Notes: generated by a model from the sequence alone, not told the origin. A stretch of DNA of 64,000 nt from an uncultured Granulosicoccaceae bacterium (GCA_937922015.1 CAKZVB010000039.1:22712-86711), one strand, 5' to 3'; numbered from the stretch's first letter, positions 39,105 through 50,524 are shown. Translations and numbers: made by a program.

Positions 39105-40374
39105 TGAACCGTTTGTTGATAGACTCGACCACTTTCAAACCGCTGACCACACCATCCTCGTGAAACCCGCTACCCCAGTATGCGCCACAGTACCAGGTAC
39201 AGAGCTTCCCTGAGATTTCCGACCAGCGCTGCTGCAGGCGCACACCCTCAAGCGAAAATACCGGATGGCTGTATTGGTAGGCCCCCAATATCTTTTCAGG
39301 GTCAATGTATCGGGTTTGATTCAGGCTGACACAATAGGTAGTGTCCGAATCAATACCCTGCAGGATATTCATATTGTAGCTTAGCTTTGCCATTGGCTCT
39401 TTCGCATCAGCCCTGTATATCTTGCTGTTCCAGCTGGACCACGCCCGTTTTTGCTTTGGCAGCAGAGTTACATCAGTGTGCAGAACCACCTCGTTAGCCT
39501 GGTAGGGAATACCCGACAATATTTCAGACTCTGCGGCCGTGGCATCTTCAAGTAATTCCAGCGCCTGATCACTGTGTGTCGCCACGACCAGCGCATCAAA
39601 TTGCTGTTCCCGGGTTTCGTTGGTTTCACGATCACGGTATGTAACGGTGGCGCTTTCATTTGTACGGGAAATTTTTGTAATTTCGGTATTGGTATGTATA
39701 CCGTCTTTAAATCCCTCGGTTAAAGGCGCAAGGTACGCCCCGGATCCGCCGACAATGGTGCGCCACTGAGGCCTGTTTTTTATCGATAACAAGCCGTGAT
39801 TTTTAAAAAATCGAACAAAAAATATCAGTGGAAAATCGAGCATTTCGTCGGTCCCGGACGACCAGATTGCAGCGCCCATAGGGATCAGATATTTTTCTTT
39901 AAACATGCGGCTGAATTTATGGCGGACAAGATAATCACTAAGTGACTCGTCTGCGGGCAGACAATTTGATTCGAGATCGTTTATTGCCTGGCGGTTAAAA
40001 CGCACTATCTCCAGCAGCATTCGCCAATACTGTATTCGAGTCAGGTTTAATCGATCAGCAAATAATGTATTAAAGTTACTCCCCGCGTATTCCAGCCCGC
40101 TGGCCAGACAACTGACACTGAAACTCATCTCCGCCGGTCGTGACGCGACTCCCAGCTCGCTTAACAGCTCGATAAATCTGGGGTAAGTCCAATCGTTATA
40201 GACAATAAATCCGGTATCGATGGCGTGTTGTTCACCGTTGTGATCAACGTCTATGGTGGCCGTGTGACCACCGATCCGGTCGGCATACTCGAACACCTGG
40301 ACCTCGTGCTCCCGGCTAAGATAGTAGGCGCTGGTAAGACCAGAGATTCCCGACCCGATAACTGCAATTTTCAT
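39037..40374 (-). CDS. FAD-dependent oxidoreductase (flavin amine oxidase-like)
   Basis: MKIAVIGSGISGLTSAYYLSREHEVQVFEYADRIGGHTATID. Confidence 0.93.
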   Translation of the reverse strand: MKIAVIGSGISGLTSAYYLSREHEVQVFEYADRIGGHTATIDVDHNGEQHAIDTGFIVYNDWTYPRFIELLSELGVASRPAEMSFSVSCLASGLEYAGSNFNTLFADRLNLTRIQYWRMLLEIVRFNRQAINDLESNCLPADESLSDYLVRHKFSRMFKEKYLIPMGAAIWSSGTDEMLDFPLIFFVRFFKNHGLLSIKNRPQWRTIVGGSGAYLAPLTEGFKDGIHTNTEITKISRTNESATVTYRDRETNETREQQFDALVVATHSDQALELLEDATAAESEILSGIPYQANEVVLHTDVTLLPKQKRAWSSWNSKIYRADAKEPMAKLSYNMNILQGIDSDTTYCVSLNQTRYIDPEKILGAYQYSHPVFSLEGVRLQQRWSEISGKLCTWYCGAYWGSGFHEDGVVSGLKVVESINKRFSAGNTPDPAAAQPRSRRREPIV

Positions 40375-40398
40375 AGTTTGATTTGTACTTTCTGATTA

Positions 40399-41208
40399 TC
40401 AGGTTTTGACAGAGGCATCACGCCGCGCCAGTCGAGGTCCGATAAATCCGTACCACAACGCCGGAAACAGCGCACCCAGCTTCAGCGACAGCAACAGCGC
40501 CCAGGGAAAATTCACGATACGTTTTCTTTTTTCAATGCCGGAGATTATACAGTCTGCTGCAGCACCGGCGCTCATAATAAAGGGCATAGGGAAATCATTC
40601 GTTTCAGTCATAGGCGTCTCGACAAAACCGGGGTTAACCACCGTGACATCCACATGGTGTTGATCGAGATCCACTCTCAACGCATTTAACAGGTAGTTCG
40701 CCGCCGCCTTGGATGAACCATAGGCCTCTGCACGAGGTAAACCCACCACTGCAGACAGACTGGCGACACCGACCACCTGCGGTTTATAGGAGGATGTAGC
40801 TTCCCGCCTCATCAATGGCAGCACTGCAGAGATCGCGCTCACCATGCCGAACACATTCACCTCATAAACCCGCCTGAATAACTCTACAGACATTTCAGCA
40901 TCATCTACATACTCACACCGGCCGGCGCAGTACACCAGGATATCGATGCCTCCTACCAACGCCGCAACTTCAAGCGCTATGGCTTTACTGTGCTCATCGT
41001 CGGTCACATCGTATACCAGCGGGAATATTTTCCCGCCCTTATCATCCCCTGCGCTGTTGCCCTGCCCCGCTAAAGCAACCTCTTGAAGCGCCTCCAATCC
41101 GCGACCGCTAATGACTACCTGATTACCGGCAGCGCATAGCTTCAACGCCAGCTCCCGACCAATGCCGGAACCGCCACCAACAAGCCATATCCGTTTTGAC
41201 GCAATCAC
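40399..41208 (-). CDS. Short-chain dehydrogenase/reductase
   Basis: IWLVGGGSGIGRELALKL; SLSAVVGLPRAEAYGSSKAA (YxxxK). Confidence 0.93.
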   Translation of the reverse strand: MIASKRIWLVGGGSGIGRELALKLCAAGNQVVISGRGLEALQEVALAGQGNSAGDDKGGKIFPLVYDVTDDEHSKAIALEVAALVGGIDILVYCAGRCEYVDDAEMSVELFRRVYEVNVFGMVSAISAVLPLMRREATSSYKPQVVGVASLSAVVGLPRAEAYGSSKAAANYLLNALRVDLDQHHVDVTVVNPGFVETPMTETNDFPMPFIMSAGAAADCIISGIEKRKRIVNFPWALLLSLKLGALFPALWYGFIGPRLARRDASVKT

Positions 41209-41287
41209 AATGATGCTCTAACAACACAACGCGCTTGCTCTGCAGTCACGCTTCGACACATCAATCGATCAACCATATGTTGTACTC

Positions 41288-41707
41288 TCAACTGATTCTT
41301 CCTTTCAGGTACCTTACGCAACTACCCAACACAGGAATATTTTCATATAACATCGAGCCCACATCGAAGAAGTCCTCGTGTTTGACAATCAACTCATCGA
41401 ACTCTACAACAGTGATACCTCTGACCTCTATTTCCCTGCCACCGCTCAGCTTTCTGTGCCGGAAAAACATGTTCCACCGGATGCAGGCCTGTTGCTGCTG
41501 AACCATCTGGTCCTGATAGTCAAACCGGCAACTGTACACATTGGCGTACATAGTCGCCAGATAGGCGGCCAGATTTTCCCTGCCCTCTATTCGATGGATC
41601 GGATCGACAAAAATAATGTCCTCAGCATACACCTGAGTAAGCTCGGCTTCGGGAATCTGGTTACCTGAAGCGTACAAAGTTTTAAATTTTTCAACTACTT
41701 GAGACAT
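41288..41707 (-). CDS. NTF2-like (SnoaL/nuclear transport factor 2) family protein
   Basis: FVDPIHRIEGRENLAAYLATMYANV. Confidence 0.88.
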   Translation of the reverse strand: MSQVVEKFKTLYASGNQIPEAELTQVYAEDIIFVDPIHRIEGRENLAAYLATMYANVYSCRFDYQDQMVQQQQACIRWNMFFRHRKLSGGREIEVRGITVVEFDELIVKHEDFFDVGSMLYENIPVLGSCVRYLKGRIS

Positions 41708-41748
41708 CAGTTTTACGCCGCTGGTGATTGGTGTAGAGGCAACAATAC

Positions 41749-41777
41749 GTCTACGCGGTTCAAACTTGAATGGATCA
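41749..41777 (-). promoter_or_regulatory. Predicted ECF (ChrR-type) sigma promoter for the NTF2-SDR-FAD-DUF1365-cfa operon
   Basis: Minus strand TGATCC (41777-41772) - N16 - CGTAGAC (41755-41749). Confidence 0.75.
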
Positions 41778-41801
41778 CTTGTAAATCAGTACAGATTCTG
41801 A

Positions 41802-41830
41802 TGATCCAAAGGCAAGTCATCGACGTAAAC
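41802..41830 (+). promoter_or_regulatory. Predicted ECF (ChrR-type) sigma autoregulatory promoter
   Basis: TGATCC (41802-41807) - N16 - CGTAAAC (41824-41830), upstream of the sigma gene. Confidence 0.78.
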
Positions 41831-41863
41831 CCGATACATTAACAATGCTGCCAAGGTGTACAC

Positions 41864-42514
41864 TTGACGCTCGGCGTGAACCCTGACGAAAATCAATCAG
41901 AATTCGGGACTGCCCGGACACAAACACCCAGCGGCTATTCTATGCACCCAGACCATGAAAAGCCCTTTGATGAATGGGCAGAAACGATTGAGCATATTGC
42001 GGTCAATCAGGACCGTGAAGCCTTCACACGCCTGTTCAACCACTTCTGCCCTAAAATTAAAGCCTATGGAATGGCACTGAAAAGCCACCACACCTCACCG
42101 GAAATGGCCGATGAACTGGTGCAGGACGTGATGATCAAGGTCTGGCAGAAGGCGAAATATTTCAACAGCGACAAAGCCCGCGCAAGCACGTGGATATTCG
42201 CTATCGCAAGAAACTGTCGCATTGATTATCTGCGCAAATTGAAACGCATATCGAGCCCGCTCACCGCCGACGATCTGTGGCCGGTTTTTGAAGAACCCGA
42301 TCCGGTCAGCGTCATGGATCTGGCCAGAAGCAGCGCTCAAATTGAGCAAGTGGTGAACACACTTCCCGCCGAGCAGATAACCGTGCTGCGTGAAGTGTAC
42401 ATCGAAGGCAAAACTCATGCTGAAGTGGCAAAACAAACAGGACTGCCGCTCGGTACAGTTAAATCAAGACTCAGACTTGCAATGGATAGACTGCGATCTG
42501 CGCTTCCGGCGTAA
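41864..42514 (+). CDS. rpoE: ECF RNA polymerase sigma factor (RpoE/ChrR-partner type); start may be ATG 41942
   Basis: Sigma region 2 (AFTRLFNHFCPKIKAYGMALKSHHTSPEMADELVQDVMIKVWQKA) and region 4 (GKTHAEVAKQTGLPLGTVKSRLRLA); followed by chrR-like gene. Confidence 0.93.
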   Translation: MTLGVNPDENQSEFGTARTQTPSGYSMHPDHEKPFDEWAETIEHIAVNQDREAFTRLFNHFCPKIKAYGMALKSHHTSPEMADELVQDVMIKVWQKAKYFNSDKARASTWIFAIARNCRIDYLRKLKRISSPLTADDLWPVFEEPDPVSVMDLARSSAQIEQVVNTLPAEQITVLREVYIEGKTHAEVAKQTGLPLGTVKSRLRLAMDRLRSALPA

Positions 42515-42560
42515 TGAGTGCAGACAGAACGCAGGTAACTGAAAAGTTCGGAACAGAAGA

Positions 42561-43241
42561 ATGACAAATTTTCATCCAGATACAAAATGGCTGTCTGAAT
42601 ATGCAGCTGGCACGCTATCCGATTCACAGGCGCTTTGTGTCTCAACACATTTCGCCTACTGCCAGAAATGCAAACAGGAAGCATCGGAGCTGACCCAACT
42701 CGGCGCTATGGTCTTCAATACTCAGACCAATGACAATGAATCAGCGCCAGATCTGTTACAGAACGTATTGTCTCACATCAACAAGGACCCGGGTCAGGCA
42801 GACGTTGCTCCACCGCAAAACAACAGCCAGCCGGTGACAGGCCACACAGACCTGCCCACTGTAATCAAAACACTGATACCCGAAGGCACTGACAATCTTT
42901 CATGGAAAAAAATCGGACCACAGATCAGCATTGCAAAATTAAGCAATCTGGGCGACACCCGCAGCGTTGCTCTGCACAAACTTCAACCCGGAAGTACCGT
43001 GTCTGACCACGATCACCACGGCCTTGAAATAACTGTTGTACTGGATGGCAGCTTCTCTGATCAGGACGGCAAGTATTTCCCCGGCGATTTCCTGGTTCGA
43101 AAAGCCGGGGAAGTTCACAGCCCCTGCACCAGCAATGACGAAGAGTGCCTTTGCCTGACCGTCTGTGATGCACCAGTGAAATTTACCGGATTCTTCACCA
43201 GGCTGTTAAACCCGCTGGTGGCCTATCAGCACAAACACTAG
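42561..43241 (+). CDS. chrR: ChrR-family zinc anti-sigma factor with cupin domain
   Basis: ZAS motif HFAYCQKC (HxxxCxxC); cupin HDHHGLEITVVLDGSFSDQDGKYFPGDFLVR. Confidence 0.93.
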   Translation: MTNFHPDTKWLSEYAAGTLSDSQALCVSTHFAYCQKCKQEASELTQLGAMVFNTQTNDNESAPDLLQNVLSHINKDPGQADVAPPQNNSQPVTGHTDLPTVIKTLIPEGTDNLSWKKIGPQISIAKLSNLGDTRSVALHKLQPGSTVSDHDHHGLEITVVLDGSFSDQDGKYFPGDFLVRKAGEVHSPCTSNDEECLCLTVCDAPVKFTGFFTRLLNPLVAYQHKH

Positions 43242-43397
43242 TATTACCGCAACGCACAAACGTCGCGAATTCGAGTTGTCGTAATTCACGCCAGCGGAAA
43301 GTCCGGGACAATAGTCACCGCCACTTATTTGCGCCGGGCTTGCCATTGGTCTACTGGCGTGGGTAATTACTATCACACCCACACGAAGATGCAGGCA

Positions 43398-44792
43398 CTA
43401 CTTGAGTGCTGAGCGGATAGCCTCAACACTATCTTTGGCATCACCGAACAACATCCGGGTGTTGTCTTTAAAGAACAATGGATTTTCGACACCAGCGTAG
43501 CCGGTGGCCATACCGCGCTTGGAAACAATAACCGTCTTGGCATTCCAGACTTCCAATACCGGCATGCCGGCAATCGGGCTTGCCGGGTTATCCAGCGCTG
43601 ACGGATTTACTATATCGTTAGCACCGATAACAATGACCACATCAACTTGCGGCAGATCATCATTGATCTCATCCATCTCAAGCACCAGATCATAGGGTAC
43701 ATTTGCTTCAGCCAAAAGCACATTCATGTGACCGGGCATTCGACCTGCAACAGGGTGTATCGCAAACTGGACTTTTACGCCTTTATCAATAAGGGTCTTG
43801 GTTAGCTCGGAAACCGGGTGCTGAGCGTGCGCGACTGCCATACCGTAACCGGGAACAATCACCACTTCTTCAGAGTCCATCAACAGTTGCGCAACCTCGT
43901 CCGGCAGAATCGGATTGGGTTCGCCCTGTTCGACTTCTTCACCGTCAGCAGCCGCAACCGGTGCCGCGCCGAAACCACCCATGATGACACTGAGGAACTG
44001 CCTGTTCATTGCACGGCACATGATGTAGCTTAGAATCGCACCACTACTGCCCACCAGAGCACCAACAATAATCAACAGATCGTTAGACAACATAAACCCG
44101 GTTGCCGCCGCTGCCCAGCCAGAGTAGCTGTTTAACATGGAAACCACTACCGGCATGTCAGCACCACCGATCGCCATCACCATATGTATTCCGAACGCTC
44201 CCGCCAGAATAGTCATGATAATCAGGATCGCCGTACCTGCTCCTTTACCGACCGATAAAAATACAAATAACAGGATGATACAAAAAACACCGATAGCGGC
44301 ATTGAGCAGATGCCGGTTAGCAAGCATAAGCGGCTTGCTGCCAACTTTTCCATTGAGTTTGCCGAACGCGATAACAGAACCGGTAAACGTTACTGCACCA
44401 ATCAATATGCCTAAATAGATTTCAACGTTGTGAATAGATTTTGCCGCACCTTCAAGATGCATATTCGGATCAAAGTAACTGGCAAAACCAACCAGCACCG
44501 CCGCCAGCCCGACAAAGCTGTGCAATATAGCGACAAGCTCTGGCATTTCGGTCATTTGCACACGCGCCGCAAGAAAGGCACCGATACACCCCCCCACCGC
44601 CACCATCACGATAAGCAGCCCGTAGTTGGTCACAGTCCCGCTCAGTACGGTGGCCAGTATTGCGATAGTCATACCGGCAATACCAAACCAGTTGCCGCGA
44701 CGTGCTGTCTCCTGATTACTCAGACCGGCAAGACTCAGGATAAATAATATTGCCGCAACAATATATGCAGCTGTAACCATTCCAGAATTCAT
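43398..44792 (-). CDS. pntB: NAD(P) transhydrogenase subunit beta
   Basis: [58 protein letters not shown]. Confidence 0.97.
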   Translation of the reverse strand: MNSGMVTAAYIVAAILFILSLAGLSNQETARRGNWFGIAGMTIAILATVLSGTVTNYGLLIVMVAVGGCIGAFLAARVQMTEMPELVAILHSFVGLAAVLVGFASYFDPNMHLEGAAKSIHNVEIYLGILIGAVTFTGSVIAFGKLNGKVGSKPLMLANRHLLNAAIGVFCIILLFVFLSVGKGAGTAILIIMTILAGAFGIHMVMAIGGADMPVVVSMLNSYSGWAAAATGFMLSNDLLIIVGALVGSSGAILSYIMCRAMNRQFLSVIMGGFGAAPVAAADGEEVEQGEPNPILPDEVAQLLMDSEEVVIVPGYGMAVAHAQHPVSELTKTLIDKGVKVQFAIHPVAGRMPGHMNVLLAEANVPYDLVLEMDEINDDLPQVDVVIVIGANDIVNPSALDNPASPIAGMPVLEVWNAKTVIVSKRGMATGYAGVENPLFFKDNTRMLFGDAKDSVEAIRSALK

Positions 44793-44803
44793 TGTGCTAA
44801 GCC

Positions 44804-46345
44804 CTACTTCCTAAACATCTTCAGCATGCGCTGAGTAACCAGAAACCCACCAAAGATATTGATAGACGCCACAAGTACCGCAAACGCTGCAAGAAAAACC
44901 ACAAAGCCGGATGGTGACGATATTTGCAACAGGGCACCAACGACAATAATGCCGCTGATCGCATTGGTGACACTCATCAAAGGGGTATGCAATGAGGGAC
45001 TCACATTCCAGATCACCTGATACCCGACAAAACACGCCAGTGCAAACACAGTGAAGTGACTCATGAATTCAGGCGGTGCTACAGACCCGACTGCAAAGAC
45101 CGCCAATATACCGATGGTGGCGGTAATCAGGGTGCCGCGTAACTTTTCGAAAGTCGTTAATTCAGGCGGTGGCGGCGCAACAGCTGCTGCCGCGACCGGT
45201 TTGGGTGTAGCTGATAATTTAGGGGCAGGCGGTGGCCAGGAGACCTCACCTTTATTAACCACTGTTGTGCCACGAATAACTTCGTCGTCCATATTGACGT
45301 TTATCACACCGTCTTTTTCAGGAGTCAGATCGTTTAACAGGTGCCGCAGATTGGTGCCGTACAACTGACTTGACTGCGCTGCCATCCGGCTGGGCAGGTC
45401 AGTATAACCAATCAGTGTGACATCACCATGTTTTATCACTTCATTGGCGCGAGTCAGTTTGCAGTTACCACCCTGCTCTGCCGCAAGGTCAACGACAACA
45501 CTACCCGGCTTCATGGACTCTACCATTTCAGTAGTGATCAGTTCAGGTGCCGGACGACCGGGAATCAGCGCCGTGGTAATGATTATATCCACTTCCCTGG
45601 CCTGCTCTGCAAACAATGCCATTTCAGCTTCGATAAACGCTTTACTCATTACTTTCGCATAACCACCTTCACCGCTGCCATCTTCTTCTTCGAAATCCAT
45701 TTCCAGAAATTCGGCGCCCATACTCTCGACTTGTTCTTTTACTTCAGGCCGTGTATCGAATGCTCTGACTATAGCGCCCATACCTTTGGCCGCACCGATT
45801 GCCGCCAGACCGGCTACCCCGGCACCAATGACCATCACCTTGGCCGGCGGTACTTTCCCAGCCGCGGTAATCTGACCGGTAAAGAACCGACCAAAATTAC
45901 CTGCCGCCTCGACCACTGCACGGTAGCCGGCAATGTTAGCCATTGAACTGAGTGCGTCCAGTTTTTGTGCTCTTGAAATTCGCGGCACAGAATCCATCGC
46001 CAGAGCGGTAACTCCTTTGGCGGCAAACTGCTTAAGCATGTCTTCGTTTTGGGCCGGCCAGATAAAACTGATTAGCGTGCCGTTTTCTTTTAACAGATCC
46101 ATCTCGGCATCTGATGGCGCACGGACTTTCATGACTACATCAGTGTCAGCCCAGACCGCTCTGGTGTCATTAGTAACTGTAACCCCTGCATCACGATAGG
46201 CCTGGTCACTGAAATTCGCAGCATCGCCGGCACCGGACTCGATAGTAATACTGTGTCCAAGTTTCTGGATATGAACTGCTGTCTCCGGTGTCAGCGCCAC
46301 ACGCGCCTCTCCGGCATACAATTCTTTAGGTACACCAATTTGCAT
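44804..46345 (-). CDS. pntA: NAD(P) transhydrogenase subunit alpha
   Basis: [58 protein letters not shown]-terminal TM domain. Confidence 0.97.
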   Translation of the reverse strand: MQIGVPKELYAGEARVALTPETAVHIQKLGHSITIESGAGDAANFSDQAYRDAGVTVTNDTRAVWADTDVVMKVRAPSDAEMDLLKENGTLISFIWPAQNEDMLKQFAAKGVTALAMDSVPRISRAQKLDALSSMANIAGYRAVVEAAGNFGRFFTGQITAAGKVPPAKVMVIGAGVAGLAAIGAAKGMGAIVRAFDTRPEVKEQVESMGAEFLEMDFEEEDGSGEGGYAKVMSKAFIEAEMALFAEQAREVDIIITTALIPGRPAPELITTEMVESMKPGSVVVDLAAEQGGNCKLTRANEVIKHGDVTLIGYTDLPSRMAAQSSQLYGTNLRHLLNDLTPEKDGVINVNMDDEVIRGTTVVNKGEVSWPPPAPKLSATPKPVAAAAVAPPPPELTTFEKLRGTLITATIGILAVFAVGSVAPPEFMSHFTVFALACFVGYQVIWNVSPSLHTPLMSVTNAISGIIVVGALLQISSPSGFVVFLAAFAVLVASINIFGGFLVTQRMLKMFRK

Positions 46346-46591
46346 GATTGATCTCTTAAAAATAACCTGAGGCTTTGTAAAAAGCCTGATCTGGATTTTT
46401 AGTCAGCGAGAATACACTAACACAAACGATAGAGCCGGAAACCCGGTGCGATCACCAGCAAGCAGGTGGCAGAAATGTTCCCCCAGGCAGGCAGTATATA
46501 CTTTCGATGTTGGGAAGCGCTAGTCGAATTTAGGATTAACCGGAATTACATAAGTAATTTCTATGCACCTAATAAGCAAAAATTACCGCAT

Positions 46592-49500
46592 TCAACGCTC
46601 AAACGTGTAGATCAGATCAGCACTGGAGGTGGCACTTTTTGTCGCCACGAAGGACAGCTTATCTGTGATTTTATATCGAAGGTTATAGGTTTGTATTTTC
46701 TCGAACAAATCGATGCCATAGCTCACATAGATATCAGGGGTAATAAATTTACCTAGCGTGTAGCTGACACCTGTGCCATCCACCGGTCTGCCCAGAAGGA
46801 TGTAAGACAAGGTATTTGCATCGGTTTGGGCAGGTTCAGATTGCAACTGCAGCAATGGCGCCTGAGCTGTTCCACGAACCTGCGCACCAGCCTTAACATC
46901 ATAGGCAGTGACATCGCGGGCAACATCAATTTCAAGTGCCGGGTTATCGATAGGACCGCCGCCAAAAAGCACACGGCCTTGTTCCATAGTGAGCTTTTGA
47001 CCATACACTAAAAAGTCACCACTCAACACTTCAATCGCGCCGGAGCCGGTAGGCACTCTGCCAGGCTGCTGCTCAATAGTCAGACCACCGCCAAGTGCAC
47101 CGTCAAACGGACCGGCTTTTACACGAATATCATCCCCCAGCGTGACTTTCACATCCAGCTTCACTTTGGTTTCCTGACTCTCCTGCAGATCTTCACCGCC
47201 ATTGACAATGACTACATCAGAAGACTCTCTGATCACAGCATCCTCTCCACCTGACTCAATGTACGCAGAAGGGATATGCACAGTACCTGTGACAGTCATG
47301 TTTTCACCATTGACCCTGATCAACAGATCCGGGTCTACGGTCGCACGTTGGCGACTTGTGTTCGCCAGCTGAAAATTCTCACCCTTAACTGCAATGTCCA
47401 TATCGCCGGTGCCGGGATTGTACAAGCCGGTAAATTTAAGCTCACCATCACCGGAGGTAACGCTGCCATCGATGTTCAGTCCCCCTTTACCATCACTGGT
47501 CGCATTCATTGCACCGTCAAATACTTTCATGCCTATAAACGGTATCTCTGCCACTAAGCCACCGAGCCCGGTATCTCCAACAACAGCCGGTGCGTCGAGC
47601 GTACCACCGAGTTGCACATCAGTATTAAATTCACCGTCTACCGACTGCATGTCCGGCGCAAAAACACTGGCGATAGATAAATCCTTAATGTCAGTTTTAA
47701 TTGATCCTCCCAGTGTTTTTGTGGTCGATAGCCCCGCCACGGTGGCAACCCCTCTGGCGGTGCCGATTTCTCCTAAATCAAGATCGAGGTCTGATTTTAT
47801 ATTGTCGTTACTCAATTCAAACTGCAGCCGGCTTTGACCTAGCGGGTTATTAACCTGTTCACCATTATCCAGATAGTTAATTTCACCTCCGGGGATTTTT
47901 AAATCCGCCACCACAGTCGGCTTGCCATCGGCATCAGTTTTCACACTGGCCCGCCCGGTCACTGCGGCGTCTATGTCTAAATCGGGTGGCAGGTATTCAC
48001 CAAAGTGTTTTGCATGAAGTTTCGGAATATCAATTTCCGCCTTCACCCCGCCTGCTGCACTCCACTGGCCGTCTACACAGACCGATGAAGGCTCACTTGC
48101 AATACAAAATTTATCTGCAACAACTTGTGAAGCACTGGCTTTAACTGACACCGGCCGCTCCAGCGCCCAGTCGCCGATCGGGGATTTTTCCAGATCAAGC
48201 TGATCAATAGTGCCACTCCACGTTTCATCACTAACGCCGCCATCAACGTTAATTGTCAGATCGGCCAGTGCGCCTTGCAGTGACACTTCCAGTTGATGTT
48301 TCGCCGGCACGCCGCTACCATTCAGCTGCAATTGATCCCAGACCTGATCGCCCCGGGTAATGTTGTTAACGCTTAGCTTGATATTCGATTTTTCACCGCC
48401 GCTGAGATCGATCGTCCCTGCGCCTGTAATACTTTCAACCTGTACATCACCACTATTAAAGTTACTTACATCGATGGAAAAGTCACTGGCCGGATCAATC
48501 ATTGTCCCCGCCACATCGCCTTTTAACTCAACCGCACCACTCAATCCCTTGGCAAGCTTATCAAGCTCCGGTGCGTTCAAGCGCCATTGAAGATCCAGCG
48601 CGTCACTCAGCTTGCCATTTGCGGTCAATAATGCGGGGCCAGCCTTCACACTCAGGCGATCGATTTCAACCACTTCACCGGCAACACGAACCTCACCTGT
48701 ACCGCTTAGTGGCTGGTCACGGTAGTGGCCTGATAGATTTGCGATGGTCGCTTTTGCCTGCGTGCCATTGTCACCGACTGCGCCAACCGTATTAATCTCC
48801 AGATTAATCTGACCCCGACTGTCCGGCCATTTTCCGGCAGGATTAATATTCTTTGCGACAAGATCAAACACCCAATCCATAGCAGGGCTGAAGTTAACCC
48901 TGCCGTTGCCTGTGACTACACCGTCGAGAGTCTGTCCCTGCAGGTTGATGTCATCTATGGCCTGTTGACTGCCATTGCCTGACAATTGCCACTGACCCGC
49001 CGGTACATTCTGACCTTCAACGGACAATTGAGCATTGATCTTATAGCCATCCAAAGGGCCGACAACACTAAACTGCCCGGCCTCACTATTAATTATTTTC
49101 TGATCACTGTTCTGTCCCTCAGCCAGCTGCAGAGGCCAGCCCAGACTCTGCCATTTACCATTTACATCTACCGTGCTGCTTTGCAGGTCAACCGTTCCAT
49201 TAATGGTAAGATCAGTATCGCTGCTTTCAGATTCAAGCGAAACGGTTTCAATGTTAATCAGTTGTGTATTGCCATCCATAGCAACTGCTAAATCAAAAAG
49301 CCCCGCCTGTTCAACAAGGCCGCTACCCAGATTTGCCTCTACCTTCACCGCATAGTCATCAGCCGTGCCGTTGAATACTGCCTTGCCGGATGGACTAACC
49401 GCAACTAATGCCTCACCTTCTTCAAGCCCTTGCGCGTTGAGCAAAGGCCACTGCAACTCAGACCACTCAACAGCAATATTACTTTGCAGGTCAGCCAGTG

Positions 49501-50524
49501 TGAGATTACCGGTAATATTCGCAACTGCCGGGGATTGCTCAAGATTAATGATGCCCTGCTCAATGACCACTTCATCAAGCGTTCCGCTAAGCTGAAGGTC
49601 TAGCGATAATGGTCCTGTTTGAGAGTGGCTGGTATTAATTTTTCCATTAAGGCCATATTGCTGCAATGATCCATTGGTATTGGCAGCAACTGACAACGGC
49701 ACACCAGCCAGGGCATCAGAGAACCCACCCAGATCATCAGATTGTGCATTAACCTCACCATCCCAGGACACTTCAGCGACGACATCTTTAACCATCGCAT
49801 CAACGTTGATATCAACCGCACCATCGACAACATGCTGTACGTGCATATTGTTAACATTACCAGTCATCGATCCCTGACCGGTAAATTCACCAAGTACAGG
49901 GTGATTGAAACGCCACTGCTGGTGCAGATCCAACGGCCAGACGCCCCTGGCACTAATTGATCCACCCAATCGCAACTCACCCTGAGGTGCTGACACTCGC
50001 AGCTTCACCAGTTTCATGGTATCGCCACGACCATCAGCGACTAATTCGATCTTATCAATCACAATGGGAGTATCAACACCGTGGGGATACACTTTTACAT
50101 CGCTAATACTGACTTGTTCAATATTGGTGTCGAATGGCAACGCCAGATCCCGCAACTGAAACGGCTGCCGTTTTTCTGCCGGCTGTTGCGATGGCGGCGG
50201 TAGCATTATCTCTACACCGCTGAGACTGAAATCATTGACTTCTATCGTGCGGGACCACAGCTTTTTCGGTTTCCAGTCAAAATAGCCCTTCGCTACTTTT
50301 ACCGAGGCACCAGCGTCGCTAACATAAACAATGTCGTTAAGTGATGCCGGCCCTTTTAAACTACCCGATGATTCACCCCAGCTTAACTCACCCTGCGAAT
50401 AACTCTGCCCCAGTGAGAACAACCGCTTCATACCACCATGCGTCATGGTCAAATAGGCGATCAATACCAATACCAATAACAACAGGCACAACAACACCCA
50501 TCCCAGGCGTTTTAGATATTTCAT
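46592..50524 (-). CDS. tamB: Translocation and assembly module inner-membrane subunit TamB
   Basis: 1310 aa, N-terminal TM, repetitive beta-rich body, C-terminal DUF490 (GLTIEQQPGRVPTGSGAIEVLSGDFLVYGQKLTMEQGRVLFGGGPIDNPALEIDVARDV); downstream of tamA. Confidence 0.95.
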   Translation of the reverse strand: MKYLKRLGWVLLCLLLLVLVLIAYLTMTHGGMKRLFSLGQSYSQGELSWGESSGSLKGPASLNDIVYVSDAGASVKVAKGYFDWKPKKLWSRTIEVNDFSLSGVEIMLPPPSQQPAEKRQPFQLRDLALPFDTNIEQVSISDVKVYPHGVDTPIVIDKIELVADGRGDTMKLVKLRVSAPQGELRLGGSISARGVWPLDLHQQWRFNHPVLGEFTGQGSMTGNVNNMHVQHVVDGAVDINVDAMVKDVVAEVSWDGEVNAQSDDLGGFSDALAGVPLSVAANTNGSLQQYGLNGKINTSHSQTGPLSLDLQLSGTLDEVVIEQGIINLEQSPAVANITGNLTLADLQSNIAVEWSELQWPLLNAQGLEEGEALVAVSPSGKAVFNGTADDYAVKVEANLGSGLVEQAGLFDLAVAMDGNTQLINIETVSLESESSDTDLTINGTVDLQSSTVDVNGKWQSLGWPLQLAEGQNSDQKIINSEAGQFSVVGPLDGYKINAQLSVEGQNVPAGQWQLSGNGSQQAIDDINLQGQTLDGVVTGNGRVNFSPAMDWVFDLVAKNINPAGKWPDSRGQINLEINTVGAVGDNGTQAKATIANLSGHYRDQPLSGTGEVRVAGEVVEIDRLSVKAGPALLTANGKLSDALDLQWRLNAPELDKLAKGLSGAVELKGDVAGTMIDPASDFSIDVSNFNSGDVQVESITGAGTIDLSGGEKSNIKLSVNNITRGDQVWDQLQLNGSGVPAKHQLEVSLQGALADLTINVDGGVSDETWSGTIDQLDLEKSPIGDWALERPVSVKASASQVVADKFCIASEPSSVCVDGQWSAAGGVKAEIDIPKLHAKHFGEYLPPDLDIDAAVTGRASVKTDADGKPTVVADLKIPGGEINYLDNGEQVNNPLGQSRLQFELSNDNIKSDLDLDLGEIGTARGVATVAGLSTTKTLGGSIKTDIKDLSIASVFAPDMQSVDGEFNTDVQLGGTLDAPAVVGDTGLGGLVAEIPFIGMKVFDGAMNATSDGKGGLNIDGSVTSGDGELKFTGLYNPGTGDMDIAVKGENFQLANTSRQRATVDPDLLIRVNGENMTVTGTVHIPSAYIESGGEDAVIRESSDVVIVNGGEDLQESQETKVKLDVKVTLGDDIRVKAGPFDGALGGGLTIEQQPGRVPTGSGAIEVLSGDFLVYGQKLTMEQGRVLFGGGPIDNPALEIDVARDVTAYDVKAGAQVRGTAQAPLLQLQSEPAQTDANTLSYILLGRPVDGTGVSYTLGKFITPDIYVSYGIDLFEKIQTYNLRYKITDKLSFVATKSATSSADLIYTFER

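Noticed and set aside
45428-45946. 172-aa plus ORF antisense to pntA
   Set aside because: Antisense to a confident CDS.
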